From the NCBI GenBank assembly GCA_016926575.1, contig JAFGOJ010000277.1, forward strand, positions 1 through 21,113: a stretch of DNA of 21,113 bases, written 5' to 3'. The notes under the pieces were generated by a model. That model did no database searches. It saw nothing but the letters and a program-made list of their open reading frames with translations, and had not been told where the DNA came from. Made by a program: the position numbers and the translations under genes. The DNA is from Anaerolineae bacterium (GTDB lineage: Bacteria; Chloroflexota; Anaerolineae; B4-G1; DUEL01). This document shows, in pieces, positions 1 to 7,611 of the stretch (positions within the stretch are counted from its first letter, which is position 1; every line of letters starts with the position of its first letter).

Positions 1-228
1 ATGATCGCCCGCGTCATCGAGCAGCAGCGGGCTGGTGGAACGGCCGGCGCGTTGGAGGGCGTCGTGCAGGTCGAAACGCTGGAAGAGGCCGTGCGCGCGG
101 CGGCGCGCCTGGCGAGCCCTGGTGACGTCGTGTTGCTCTCGCCCGGCGGGACCAGCTTCGACGCGTTCCGCGATTTCGCCGAGCGCGGCGACCGGTTCAG
201 GGAATGGGTGGAGACATTGGAGGCGTAG
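1..228 (+). CDS. murD: UDP-N-acetylmuramoylalanine--D-glutamate ligase (MurD), C-terminal end only
   Basis: MurD adds D-glutamate to UDP-MurNAc-L-Ala with ATP in the cytoplasm. Only the last 75 residues are present. The window opens inside the gene, so the ATG at base 1 is probably an internal Met and about 370 residues lie upstream. The visible part is the end of the C-terminal Mur ligase domain. Its tail DVVLLSPGGTSFDAFRDF followed by AERG matches the family signature (usually VLLSPACASFDxFxNFxxRG), with Gly-Gly-Thr replacing Ala-Cys-Ala. The stop at 226-228 lies three bases before the ftsW start, so the two genes are tightly linked. Identification rests on this motif and on the neighbours ftsW and murG. 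Confidence 0.9.
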   Translation: MIARVIEQQRAGGTAGALEGVVQVETLEEAVRAAARLASPGDVVLLSPGGTSFDAFRDFAERGDRFREWVETLEA

Positions 229-231
229 GCG

Positions 232-1428
232 ATGGCTAAGAAGGGAAGCCGAAATGGACGGGAGCGCAGAGCACCCGACTACCTGCTGATTTTGATCGTG
301 GCGGCGCTATTGCTGATCGGCCTGTTGATGGTCTACAGCACCACCTTCGATTGGGGTAACCAGGTCATGGGCGATTCCTTCTACCACGTCAAGCGCCAGG
401 TGCTGTGGACGGTGTTGGGAGTGGCGATTGCGGTGGCGCTGGCCTACGTGCAATACAATCGGCTGCGCGATCTGGCAGTCCCGATCATGGGTATCACGCT
501 GGGGGTGCTGGTGCTCCTGCTCGCCATCGGCGAACAGCACCTGGGCGCGCGGCGCTCCTTCCTCGGCGGCTCCGTCCAGCCGGGCGAGCTGGCCAAGCTG
601 ACCACCCTGATCTACGTCTCGGCGTGGGTCTCTTCGAAGGGCGAGCAGATTCGCGACGTGGCCTACGGCTTCGTGCCGTTCGCCGTGTTGGTGGGGGTGG
701 TTTCCGGCCTGGTGATGCTGCAACCTGACCTGAGCACGGCAGCGGTCATCATGCTGACCAGCTTCGCCGTCTTCTTCCTGGCCGGGGCGGACCTGGTGCA
801 GATTATGGTGGGCAGTGCGGCGGGCGGCGGGGCGTTCTCGCTGCTGGTGATGTTCTATCCATACGCCCGGCAGCGGTTGGAAGAGTTCATCAGCATGCTG
901 CGCAATCCAGAAATGATGAGCTACCACGCCCGCGAGTCTCTGATCGCGTTGGGAAGCGGCGGGGTCTTCGGGAAAGGGTTCGGCATGAGCTACCAGAAAT
1001 TTGGCTACCTGCCGGTCCCGCACACCGACAGTATCTTCTCCATCATCGGCGAAGAGCTGGGGTTGGTTGGATGTCTGGTAGTCGTGGCACTGTTCGTCGT
1101 GTTGGCGTGGCGCGGGTTCCGCATCGCCCTGCGTGCGCAAGACTCTTTCGGGATGGTGCTGGCGTGTGGGTTGACGGTCCTGTTGGTCTCGCAGGCGCTG
1201 ATCAATGTGGGCGTCGTGACGGGGCTGCTCCCGTTCACGGGGATGGTCTTGCCGTTCATCAGCCTGGGCGGTTCATCGCTGCTGGTTTCTATGGCGGCGG
1301 TGGGGATTCTGTTGAGCATCTCTCGGGGCGGAAACCCGAGGGAATGGAGGGTCAGTGCGGATCTGGATCGCTGGCGGTGGGACGGGGGGACACGTCTATC
1401 CCGGTCTGGCCGTCCTTCAGGATCTTAG
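232..1428 (+). CDS. ftsW: FtsW, septal SEDS-family peptidoglycan glycosyltransferase
   Basis: FtsW polymerises lipid II into septal glycan together with a class B PBP, in the cytoplasmic membrane at the division site. The 398-residue protein is polytopic, with a first membrane segment at about residues 17-36. SEDS landmarks are GARRSFLGGSVQPGELAKL (105-123), HTDSIFSIIGEELG (264-277) and TGMVLPFISLGGSSL (336-350). The usual QPSE reads QPGE here. The hydrophobic core ends near residue 364. The last 25 residues are an Arg/Ser/Gly/Trp-rich tail encoded in a 74-base overlap with murG, which is unusually long. The ATG at 232 follows the murD stop directly. RodA is the paralogue to exclude; the position between murD and murG favours FtsW. 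Confidence 0.95.
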   Translation: MAKKGSRNGRERRAPDYLLILIVAALLLIGLLMVYSTTFDWGNQVMGDSFYHVKRQVLWTVLGVAIAVALAYVQYNRLRDLAVPIMGITLGVLVLLLAIGEQHLGARRSFLGGSVQPGELAKLTTLIYVSAWVSSKGEQIRDVAYGFVPFAVLVGVVSGLVMLQPDLSTAAVIMLTSFAVFFLAGADLVQIMVGSAAGGGAFSLLVMFYPYARQRLEEFISMLRNPEMMSYHARESLIALGSGGVFGKGFGMSYQKFGYLPVPHTDSIFSIIGEELGLVGCLVVVALFVVLAWRGFRIALRAQDSFGMVLACGLTVLLVSQALINVGVVTGLLPFTGMVLPFISLGGSSLLVSMAAVGILLSISRGGNPREWRVSADLDRWRWDGGTRLSRSGRPSGS

Positions 1429-2464
1429 AGCCGGCGGCCCGGTCGAACCGCTGTACGTTGGCGGGATCGACAGCGTCGAGGAGCGGCTGGCGGAGCGGGC
1501 GGGTTTGCGGTTCGTGGGGGTTCACGCCGGCGGCGTCCACGGCCTGGCCCCACACATCGTGGCGCGGAACCTGGTCAAATTGGCGCGCGGGTTTGGAGAC
1601 GCGCTGCGGCTGGGGCGGCGCGAGCGGCCGCAGGCGTTGTTCGTCACCGGGGGGTACGCCAGCGTGCCCGTGGCGATGGCGGCCTGGGTGCTGCGGGTGC
1701 CGATCCTGGTCTATCTGCCGGACATCGAGCCGGGGCTGGCGGTGCGCTTCATCGCGCGGCTGGCGCGGCGGGTAGCTGTGACGACCGAGGCCTCGCGGGC
1801 CTATTTCCCGGCCCGCAAGGTGGTCGTCACCGGGTATCCGGTGCGCCCGGCGCTGCGGAGCGTCGAGAGGGAGGCGGGGCGGCGCGCGTTTGGCCTGCCG
1901 CCCGACGCGACCGTCGTGTTGATTTTCGGCGGCAGCCACGGCGCGCGGAGCATCAACCAGGCTGTGGTGCAGAATCTGGAAGCGGTGTTGCAGGAGGCGG
2001 AGGTGATTCACGTGAGTGGGGAACTCGATTGGGTGTGGGTGGCGGAGCGGGCGGCGCAATTGCCCGCCGACCTGCGCGCTCGCTACCATTCCTTCCCCTA
2101 CCTGCACGAGGAGATGGGCGCGGCGCTCGCGGCGGCGGACCTGGCGGTCTGCCGGGCGGGAGCGTCGGCGTTGGGGGAACTGCCTGTCTTCGGCCTGCCG
2201 GCGGTGCTCGTCCCTTACCCGCACGCCTGGCGTTATCAACGCGTCAACGCGCAGTGGCTGGTGGAACGCGGTGCGGCGGTCATGTTGGAAGACGAACGGT
2301 TGGGTGCGGCGCTGTTGGACGTCCTGCGCGAGCTGCTTGTGGACCGCGCGCGGCTGGCTCAGATGAGCGAGCGGGCGCGGGAGCAGTCCCGCCCGGACGC
2401 CGCAGCCCGGCTGGCCGCGGAACTGCGAGCCATAGCCCGCCCAGGCGCGGAGGAGGCATCCTGA
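1355..2464 (+). CDS. murG: MurG, undecaprenyl-PP-MurNAc-pentapeptide GlcNAc transferase
   Basis: MurG (GT28) transfers GlcNAc from UDP-GlcNAc to lipid I, giving lipid II, at the inner membrane face. The 369-residue protein starts at a GTG because the N-terminal glycine loop MRIWIAGGGTGGHVYPGLAV must be near the start. GGAGG at 1346-1350 lies only 4 bases upstream. Further motifs are VTGGYASVP (98-105), GGSHGARSIN (192-201), and the nucleotide-sugar site from CRAGAS (266-271) through LVPYPHAWRYQRVNA (285-299), with the acceptor Glu at 275. The usual HEQNxxPG segment reads YLPDIEPG (120-127). The gene overlaps ftsW by 74 bases and ends in a TGATG overlap with the next gene. Confidence 0.95.
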   Translation: MRIWIAGGGTGGHVYPGLAVLQDLRAGGPVEPLYVGGIDSVEERLAERAGLRFVGVHAGGVHGLAPHIVARNLVKLARGFGDALRLGRRERPQALFVTGGYASVPVAMAAWVLRVPILVYLPDIEPGLAVRFIARLARRVAVTTEASRAYFPARKVVVTGYPVRPALRSVEREAGRRAFGLPPDATVVLIFGGSHGARSINQAVVQNLEAVLQEAEVIHVSGELDWVWVAERAAQLPADLRARYHSFPYLHEEMGAALAAADLAVCRAGASALGELPVFGLPAVLVPYPHAWRYQRVNAQWLVERGAAVMLEDERLGAALLDVLRELLVDRARLAQMSERAREQSRPDAAARLAAELRAIARPGAEEAS

Positions 2465-3150
2465 TGGTCCCGATACATACGATGTTCTTCTTATTGGTGG
2501 GGGTCTTCGTCCTGATCGGCAGTATGCGCGGATGGGCGAAGGAAATCCTGGTTGCCGTCAGTGTGATCCTGGCGCTGTTCGTCGAGGCGGTGCTCACGAC
2601 CCTGGTGCCGCCGATCCAAGAGCTGTGGATGAACGTGCACCCGATGACGCAGTTTTGGGTCAGGGCCGTCATTTTTTCGGTGCTCGTCTTGTTCGGCTAC
2701 GCCAGCCCGACACTGTCGGGCCGGCTAGGCTCGAAAGTGGCCCGCGAACGGTTGCAAGACATTCTGTTGGGCTTTTTCCTGGGGCTGCTGAACGGCTTGC
2801 TCGTCGTGGGGACGCTGTGGTTTTTCCTGGACGAGGCGCACTACGGGGTGGCAGACGGTCAGTGGCGACTCGAACCGGCGACGGTGCAGGTGGTCGACGC
2901 GAGCGGGCAGCCCGTTTTCGATGCGGAGAATCGGGCGGTGATGGAACCGGTCTACGATGCGGATGGGAACCCGGTGATGGAGGCCGTCTACGCAGACGAT
3001 GCGCGCGGATTGGGGGAGATTCGCCCGCCCGGGCGCAACACGACCGCCTCGCGCATCCTGCCCTATCTCCCGCCGCGCATCATCAAGGGGGCACCGCTGT
3101 ACGTGGCGGTAGCGCTCTCCTTCGTCTTCGTACTCATCGTGTTTGTGTGA
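2464..3150 (+). CDS. CvpA-like integral membrane protein of the dcw cluster
   Basis: This 228-residue protein resembles the CvpA (colicin V production) family at the N-terminus: a first membrane helix, then IGSMRGWAKEIL (18-29), recalling the family's G-x-x-RG-x-x-K/R-E pattern. Hydrophobic segments lie near residues 5-20, 27-48, 65-82, 99-122 and 207-228. Between the last two sits a hydrophilic stretch with an Asp-rich tandem repeat (144-178: PVFDAENRAVME, then PVYDADGNPVME). The start is well supported by AGGAGG at 2451-2456, 7 bases before the ATG, and overlaps the murG stop as TGATG. Its role in wall synthesis is unknown, and its position between murG and murC suggests co-expression. Family assignment is moderate; the insert is not something I recognise. 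Confidence 0.7.
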   Translation: MVPIHTMFFLLVGVFVLIGSMRGWAKEILVAVSVILALFVEAVLTTLVPPIQELWMNVHPMTQFWVRAVIFSVLVLFGYASPTLSGRLGSKVARERLQDILLGFFLGLLNGLLVVGTLWFFLDEAHYGVADGQWRLEPATVQVVDASGQPVFDAENRAVMEPVYDADGNPVMEAVYADDARGLGEIRPPGRNTTASRILPYLPPRIIKGAPLYVAVALSFVFVLIVFV

Positions 3151-4559
3151 TGGATATGGACTTCAAGGGGAAGCACGTTCATTTGGTGGGCATCGGCGGC
3201 GCGGGGCTTTCGGCCATCGCGCGCGTGCTGATGGGACGCGGGGCGGTCGTTTCCGGCTCCGATCTGTTCTTGTCGCCCGTTGCTGCCGACCTGGAACGCG
3301 ATGGGGTGCGGGTTTACATGGGACACGAGGCGGCCCACGTCGACGGAGCGGAGATGGTGCTGGTCTCGTCGGCGGTGCCCGCGCGCAACGTCGAGGTGCA
3401 GGCCGCGCGGGCGATGGGTATTCCCGTCTTCCGCCGGGCCGAGTTCCTGGGCGCGATGATGGACGGCTACCTGGGCGTCGCCATCGCCGGCACCCACGGC
3501 AAGACCACGACGACGGCAATGGTCGCCTCCATTCTCTGGGAGGCTGGGCTGGACCCCACGTTCATCGTCGGTGGGATGGTGTCTGGGATGGGGACGAATG
3601 CCCGGGCCGGGGCCGGCCCACACTTCGTCATCGAGGCCGACGAATACGATCGCACGTTCCACGGATTGAAGCCGCAGGTGGCCGTGGTGACCAACGTCGA
3701 ACACGATCACCCGGATTGCTACGCGACCTTCGCCGATTTCAAGGCTGCCTTCCGGCAGTTCCTGGCGAACGTGCCGCCCGACGGGGTGCTGGTGATATGT
3801 TGGGACCATCCGGCGGCGCGCGAATTGGGGGAGCAGCGCGCGGCGCAGGGGTGGCCGGTGATCACCTACGGGCTGGAGGCGGGCGCCGATTGGCAGGCTG
3901 TCGACGTGCGGCCCAACAACGCCGGCGGCTCGGATTTCCTGGCCATCCGCCACGGGCACGTGTTGGGGTTGGTGCGGCTGCGCGTGCCGGGGCGGCACAA
4001 CGTGGCCAACGCGCTGGCAGCGCTGGCCGTGGCCGAGCACCTGGGCGTGCCGTTTCCAACCGCGCGCTCGGCTATGACGAGTTTCCGAGGCGTGGGCCGC
4101 CGTTTCGAGATCAAGGGCAAGGTCGATGGCGTGACCGTGGTGGACGATTACGCCCACCATCCCACTGAAATTCGCGCTACGCTGGCGGCGGTGCGGGAGC
4201 AGTTCTCCAACCAGCCCGTATGGGCCGTGTGGCAGCCCCACACCTACAGCCGGACGCGCACGTTGCGGCTGGAGTTCGCGCTGGCGTTCGACCGCGCCGA
4301 CCACGTGCTGGTGCTGCCGATCTACCCCGCGCGGGAGCGGGATACGTTGGGCATCAGCAGCGCCGACGTGGTGGCCGAGATGCGCCATCCCGACGCGCGG
4401 GTCGTGGAGTCGCTGGAGGAGGCGGTCGTTGTTTTGGCCACCGAGGTCCGCTTCGGCGAGGTCGTCGTCACGCTGAGTGCTGGGGATGGCGACCGCGTGG
4501 GCGAGTGGCTGCTTTTCGCGCTGAGTGAGGAGGACGAGGATGGGGACGTCGCAGGCTGA
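3150..4559 (+). CDS. murC: UDP-N-acetylmuramate--L-alanine ligase (MurC)
   Basis: MurC adds L-Ala to UDP-MurNAc with ATP, the first peptide-stem step. The 469-residue length is normal. Visible landmarks are the N-terminal nucleotide fold VGIGGAGLSAIA (13-24), the ATP loop GTHGKTTTT (114-122), EADEYDR (162-168) with HDHPD (185-189) for metal and substrate, then VVDDYAHHPTEIRATL and WAVWQPHTYSRTRTLR in the C-terminal half. The start at 3150 overlaps the stop of the CvpA-like gene (TGATG) and has no clear Shine-Dalgarno of its own, implying translational coupling. An in-frame ATG at 3156 is the alternative. The 3' end overlaps the next small gene by 20 bases. Confidence 0.96.
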   Translation: MDMDFKGKHVHLVGIGGAGLSAIARVLMGRGAVVSGSDLFLSPVAADLERDGVRVYMGHEAAHVDGAEMVLVSSAVPARNVEVQAARAMGIPVFRRAEFLGAMMDGYLGVAIAGTHGKTTTTAMVASILWEAGLDPTFIVGGMVSGMGTNARAGAGPHFVIEADEYDRTFHGLKPQVAVVTNVEHDHPDCYATFADFKAAFRQFLANVPPDGVLVICWDHPAARELGEQRAAQGWPVITYGLEAGADWQAVDVRPNNAGGSDFLAIRHGHVLGLVRLRVPGRHNVANALAALAVAEHLGVPFPTARSAMTSFRGVGRRFEIKGKVDGVTVVDDYAHHPTEIRATLAAVREQFSNQPVWAVWQPHTYSRTRTLRLEFALAFDRADHVLVLPIYPARERDTLGISSADVVAEMRHPDARVVESLEEAVVVLATEVRFGEVVVTLSAGDGDRVGEWLLFALSEEDEDGDVAG

Positions 4560-4716
4560 CAGGATTGCCAATCGCCTGGAGCGCGTGCGCAAGCGCAAGC
4601 GCGTGCAAGAGGGATTTGCCAGTTCGGTCGAGGCGGTGACGGTGCGGGTTGTGCCGGATGCGGAAAACAAGAAGCCGCGCAAGCCGAAGAAATTGGACAC
4701 GAATTCTCACGAATAG
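4540..4716 (+). CDS. Small, highly basic protein of unknown function between murC and murB
   Basis: I do not recognise this 58-residue protein. The N-terminal half (about residues 6-30) is rich in Arg, Lys and Glu (RIANRLERVRKRKRVQEGF) and could form a charged helix. The C-terminus is a Lys/Pro tail (KKPRKPKKL). There is no signal peptide or membrane segment. It is likely real: a perfect AGGAGG at 4528-4533 stands 6 bases before the ATG, it overlaps the murC end by 20 bases, and its stop codon is shared with the murB ribosome binding site. A GTG at 4525 in the same frame lacks good spacing and is rejected as start. Its charge suggests binding to nucleic acid, membrane lipid or an acidic partner, which is inference only. 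Confidence 0.7.
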   Translation: MGTSQADRIANRLERVRKRKRVQEGFASSVEAVTVRVVPDAENKKPRKPKKLDTNSHE

Positions 4717-4724
4717 GAGTTCTG

Positions 4725-5654
4725 GTGAGCGAGGTATTGGAGCAGTTGGCGCGGGTGTTGGGGGAACGGGCGAAGCGGGATGAACCGTTAGCGCCGTATA
4801 CCAGCATGCGCGTCGGCGGGCCGGCGGACCTGCTGGTCGCCTGCCGCACGGCCGACGAGGTGGTGCGGACGGCGCGGCAGGCGCAAGCGCACGGCGTGCC
4901 CTGGCTGGTGCTGGGTAGCGGCTGCAACGTGCTGGTGGCCGACGCCGGGGTGCGTGGCCTGGTCATCCTCAACCGGGCGGAGCAGGTGCGCCTGGCGGAC
5001 GACGGCACGGTGTGGGCGGAGACGGGCGCACAGATGGCGGCCCTCTCGCGCCAGGCGGTGGAACGCGGACTGGGTGGGTTGGAGTGGGCGGCGGGCCTGC
5101 CGGGGACGGTGGGCGGGGCGGTGGTGGGCAACGCCGGCGCGTTTGGCGGCGACGTCGCTACGAACCTCGTCAGCGCCCAGGTCCTGCCGCGCGACGGTGC
5201 GGCGGCTGAGCGTCCCGGCGCGTGGTTCGATTTCGTCTACCGGGGCAGCCGGATCAAGGCGCTGCCCACGCACGAGCGCCCCGTCGTGTTGGCGGCGACG
5301 TTCCAACTGCGCCCCGGCGATCCGCAGGCGTTGCGGGCACAGGCCGCCGAGATCGTCACCTGGCGGCGCACACGCCATCCCAGCGGCGCGACGATGGGCT
5401 CGACATTCAAGAACGCGCCAGACGCCCACGCGGGCCGGGTCATCGAGGGCGCGGGGCTGAAGGGGTATCGCATCGGTGGGGTCAAGGTGTCTGAGCAGCA
5501 CGCGAACTTCTTCGTCAACACCGGCGAGGCGACCGCAGCCGACGTATTGGCGCTGATGCGCCACGTTCAGGACATCGTCGAGCGGCAGTTTGGCATCCGC
5601 CTGGAACCGGAAGTCGAGCTGGTAGGCGCGTGGGGGCTGCCGAATGAGAAATGA
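4725..5654 (+). CDS. murB: UDP-N-acetylenolpyruvoylglucosamine reductase (MurB)
   Basis: MurB reduces UDP-GlcNAc-enolpyruvate to UDP-MurNAc using NADPH and bound FAD. The 309-residue protein shows TSMRVGGPAD (26-35) and LGSGCNVLVAD (63-73, usually LGGGSN) in the FAD domain. It also has GLEWAAGLPGTVGG (118-131) with GNAGAFG (135-141), YRGSRIK (172-178), the catalytic-Ser motif GSTFKN (225-230), AGLKG (243-247), and a C-terminal LEPEVELVG carrying the catalytic Glu (about 296). The YRGSRIK tyrosine indicates a type I-like enzyme. The GTG start at 4725 has AGGAG at 4715-4719, 5 bases upstream. The end overlaps ddl by 11 bases. Confidence 0.95.
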   Translation: MSEVLEQLARVLGERAKRDEPLAPYTSMRVGGPADLLVACRTADEVVRTARQAQAHGVPWLVLGSGCNVLVADAGVRGLVILNRAEQVRLADDGTVWAETGAQMAALSRQAVERGLGGLEWAAGLPGTVGGAVVGNAGAFGGDVATNLVSAQVLPRDGAAAERPGAWFDFVYRGSRIKALPTHERPVVLAATFQLRPGDPQALRAQAAEIVTWRRTRHPSGATMGSTFKNAPDAHAGRVIEGAGLKGYRIGGVKVSEQHANFFVNTGEATAADVLALMRHVQDIVERQFGIRLEPEVELVGAWGLPNEK

Positions 5655-6801
5655 AGACATGAGACGCGAGAAAAAGGTCCGCGTGGGGGTGGTATTCGGT
5701 GGGCGCTCCGGCGAGCACGAGGTCAGTTTGATGTCGGCGCGCTCGGTGGTGGGGGCGATGGACCCGCACAAGTACGACGTGGTGCCGGTGGGCATCACCA
5801 AGGACGGGCAGTGGATCGCCGCGGGCGACCCGATGCGCGCGCTCGCCTCGGGCGATGCGTCTCTCAGCCAGCCCGCCGCGATCCTGGGCGACCCGTCGCG
5901 GCGCGGGTTGGTGCGGTTGGAGGAGGGCACGCAGGCTATCGAGACGGCGTCCCTTGCCGAGATCGACGTCATCTTTCCCGTCCTGCACGGGCCCTACGGC
6001 GAGGACGGCACGGTTCAAGGGCTGTTGGAGCTGGCCGGGATTCCCTACGTCGGGGCGGGGGTGCTGGCCTCGGCGCTGGCGATGGACAAGATCGTCTTCA
6101 AGGACGTGATGGTGGCCAAGGGGCTGCCGGTCGCGCCCGGTGTGGCGGTTATGCGGAAGGCGTGGAAGGCGAGCCCGGACGAGGTGCTGGACCGCATCGA
6201 GGCGGAACTGGGCTACCCGGTCTTCGTCAAGCCGGCGAATCTGGGATCGAGCGTGGGCGTCAGCAAGTGCCACGACCGGGCGGGATTGGCACGCGGTCTG
6301 GCGGATGCGGCCACTTACGACCGCAAGCTGCTGGTCGAGGCGGCGGTGCCCGAGGCGCGCGAGATCGAGGTGAGCGTGTTGGGCAACGATGACCCCATCG
6401 CCTCGCTGCCGGGGGAGATTCTTCCCAGCCGGGAGTTTTACAGCTACGCGGCGAAGTATTTGGACACGGGGGAAGACGCCTCGGGCCTGCTCATCCCCGC
6501 GCCGCTGTCGCCGCAGATGACCGAGCGCGTGCGCGAGCTGGCCGTGCAGGTCTACCGGGCCATCGACTGCGCCGGGATGGCGCGGGTGGATTTCCTGCTC
6601 TCCGGGAAGACCGGCGCGTTGATCGTCAACGAGGTCAACACGATTCCGGGCTTCACGTCCATCAGTATGTATCCCAAGCTGTGGGAGGCGAGCGGAATGT
6701 CTTACGCTGAGTTGATCGACCGGCTGATCGACCTGGCGCTGGAGCGGCACGCGGACCGGGTGCAGTGCAAGACGAGCTACGAACCAGGAGCGGCAGAATG
6801 A
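5644..6801 (+). CDS. ddl: D-alanine--D-alanine ligase (Ddl)
   Basis: Ddl joins two D-alanines with ATP to give the terminal dipeptide of the peptidoglycan stem. The 385-residue ATP-grasp protein has GGRSGEHEVS (19-28), HGPYGEDG (115-122), KPANLGSSVGVS (196-207), EIEVSVLGN, EFYSYAAKY (264-272), ARVDF and NEVNTIPGF followed by TSISMYPKLW (329-347). The omega-loop Tyr (268) is kept, as in D-Ala-D-Ala ligases. D-Ala-D-lactate enzymes have Phe or His there, so ordinary vancomycin-type D-Ala-D-Ala ends are expected. The start may be ATG 5644, overlapping murB, or ATG 5659; neither has a strong Shine-Dalgarno. The ATGA at the 3' end overlaps ftsQ. Confidence 0.95.
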   Translation: MRNEDMRREKKVRVGVVFGGRSGEHEVSLMSARSVVGAMDPHKYDVVPVGITKDGQWIAAGDPMRALASGDASLSQPAAILGDPSRRGLVRLEEGTQAIETASLAEIDVIFPVLHGPYGEDGTVQGLLELAGIPYVGAGVLASALAMDKIVFKDVMVAKGLPVAPGVAVMRKAWKASPDEVLDRIEAELGYPVFVKPANLGSSVGVSKCHDRAGLARGLADAATYDRKLLVEAAVPEAREIEVSVLGNDDPIASLPGEILPSREFYSYAAKYLDTGEDASGLLIPAPLSPQMTERVRELAVQVYRAIDCAGMARVDFLLSGKTGALIVNEVNTIPGFTSISMYPKLWEASGMSYAELIDRLIDLALERHADRVQCKTSYEPGAAE

Positions 6802-7604
6802 CGAAGCGGTCGTCGGGAAAGAAGCGCCAGCCGCCGGTGCGGCGCCATCGGTACGAGACGGCGTCGCCGGTTGTTTTGGGCTGGCGGCCTGTGGCGGAGG
6901 CGGCCGCGCCGACGGTTTCGGTGGGGTGGGTGCTGTTGGTGCTGGGGGTTGCGGCGCTGGTCGGCGCGGGGGCGTGGTTTTCCTTCAGCCCGCGCTTCTA
7001 CGTCTTGGGCGCGCAGGTGACCGGTGTGGAGCGGTTGTCGGCGGGCGCGGTGTACGAGGCCAGCGGATTGGACCGGCTGCACATTTTGTGGGCCAATGCG
7101 GCCGCGGCAGAGGCGCGCATCGCTGAGCAGTTGCCCTCGGTCGAGCGAGTCGACGTGACGTGCGGGCTGCCGGCCGTGTGCCTCATCGCGGTGACCGAGC
7201 GTGCGCCGTTGTTGACGTGGGTGGTGGGCGAGCAGGTGTTTTGGGTCGATGCGGCGGGGGGCTTCACCCCGGCCGCCGAGCCGCTGGCCGAAGGGTGGGC
7301 GGTGTACGGGCCGCTGCCCACCGCTGAAGACGGTCTGGTCGAACCGGACGTGCTGGCGGCGTTGGAGGAACTGGGGGAAGCGGACCTCGCGCGGCAGCCG
7401 GTGACGTACCGGCCGGGGCGTGGATTGGTCATCATCGACGAGCAGGGCTGGCGCGTCATTTTGGGGCAGGGGACGGGGATGGATCGGCGGCTTCAGGTGT
7501 ACGCGCTGGTGCGAACCTACCTGCTGGAACAGGGCATTCGGCCGCGGTTCGTCGACGTGCGGTTCCCCGAGGCGCCCTACTACTCCGAGACGAACGAATG
7601 GTGA
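6798..7604 (+). CDS. ftsQ: FtsQ/DivIB-type cell division protein
   Basis: FtsQ/DivIB is a bitopic divisome scaffold that links early and late division proteins. This 268-residue protein has a basic cytoplasmic N-terminus (1-40, with KKRQPPVRRHR), one membrane helix (about 41-63) and an extracytoplasmic POTRA domain starting at FYVLGAQVTGVERL (67-80). That domain continues through SVERVDV (114-120) and VTERAP (132-137), a pattern typical of the family. Cys122 and Cys128 flank the usual W/L-P segment, which is unusual. The start at 6798 has CAGGAG at 6785-6790, 7 bases upstream, and overlaps the ddl stop as ATGA. Sequence conservation in this family is low, so the call also uses the position between ddl and ftsA. 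Confidence 0.87.
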   Translation: MTKRSSGKKRQPPVRRHRYETASPVVLGWRPVAEAAAPTVSVGWVLLVLGVAALVGAGAWFSFSPRFYVLGAQVTGVERLSAGAVYEASGLDRLHILWANAAAAEARIAEQLPSVERVDVTCGLPAVCLIAVTERAPLLTWVVGEQVFWVDAAGGFTPAAEPLAEGWAVYGPLPTAEDGLVEPDVLAALEELGEADLARQPVTYRPGRGLVIIDEQGWRVILGQGTGMDRRLQVYALVRTYLLEQGIRPRFVDVRFPEAPYYSETNEW

Positions 7605-7611
7605 GGTTGCC

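Noticed and set aside
3063..4700. Open frame of 545 codons on the - strand opposite murC
   Set aside because: Its product is His/Arg/Gln-rich without any domain, and it lies wholly opposite murC and its neighbours, which have clear motifs. Long antisense frames are expected in high-GC coding DNA.
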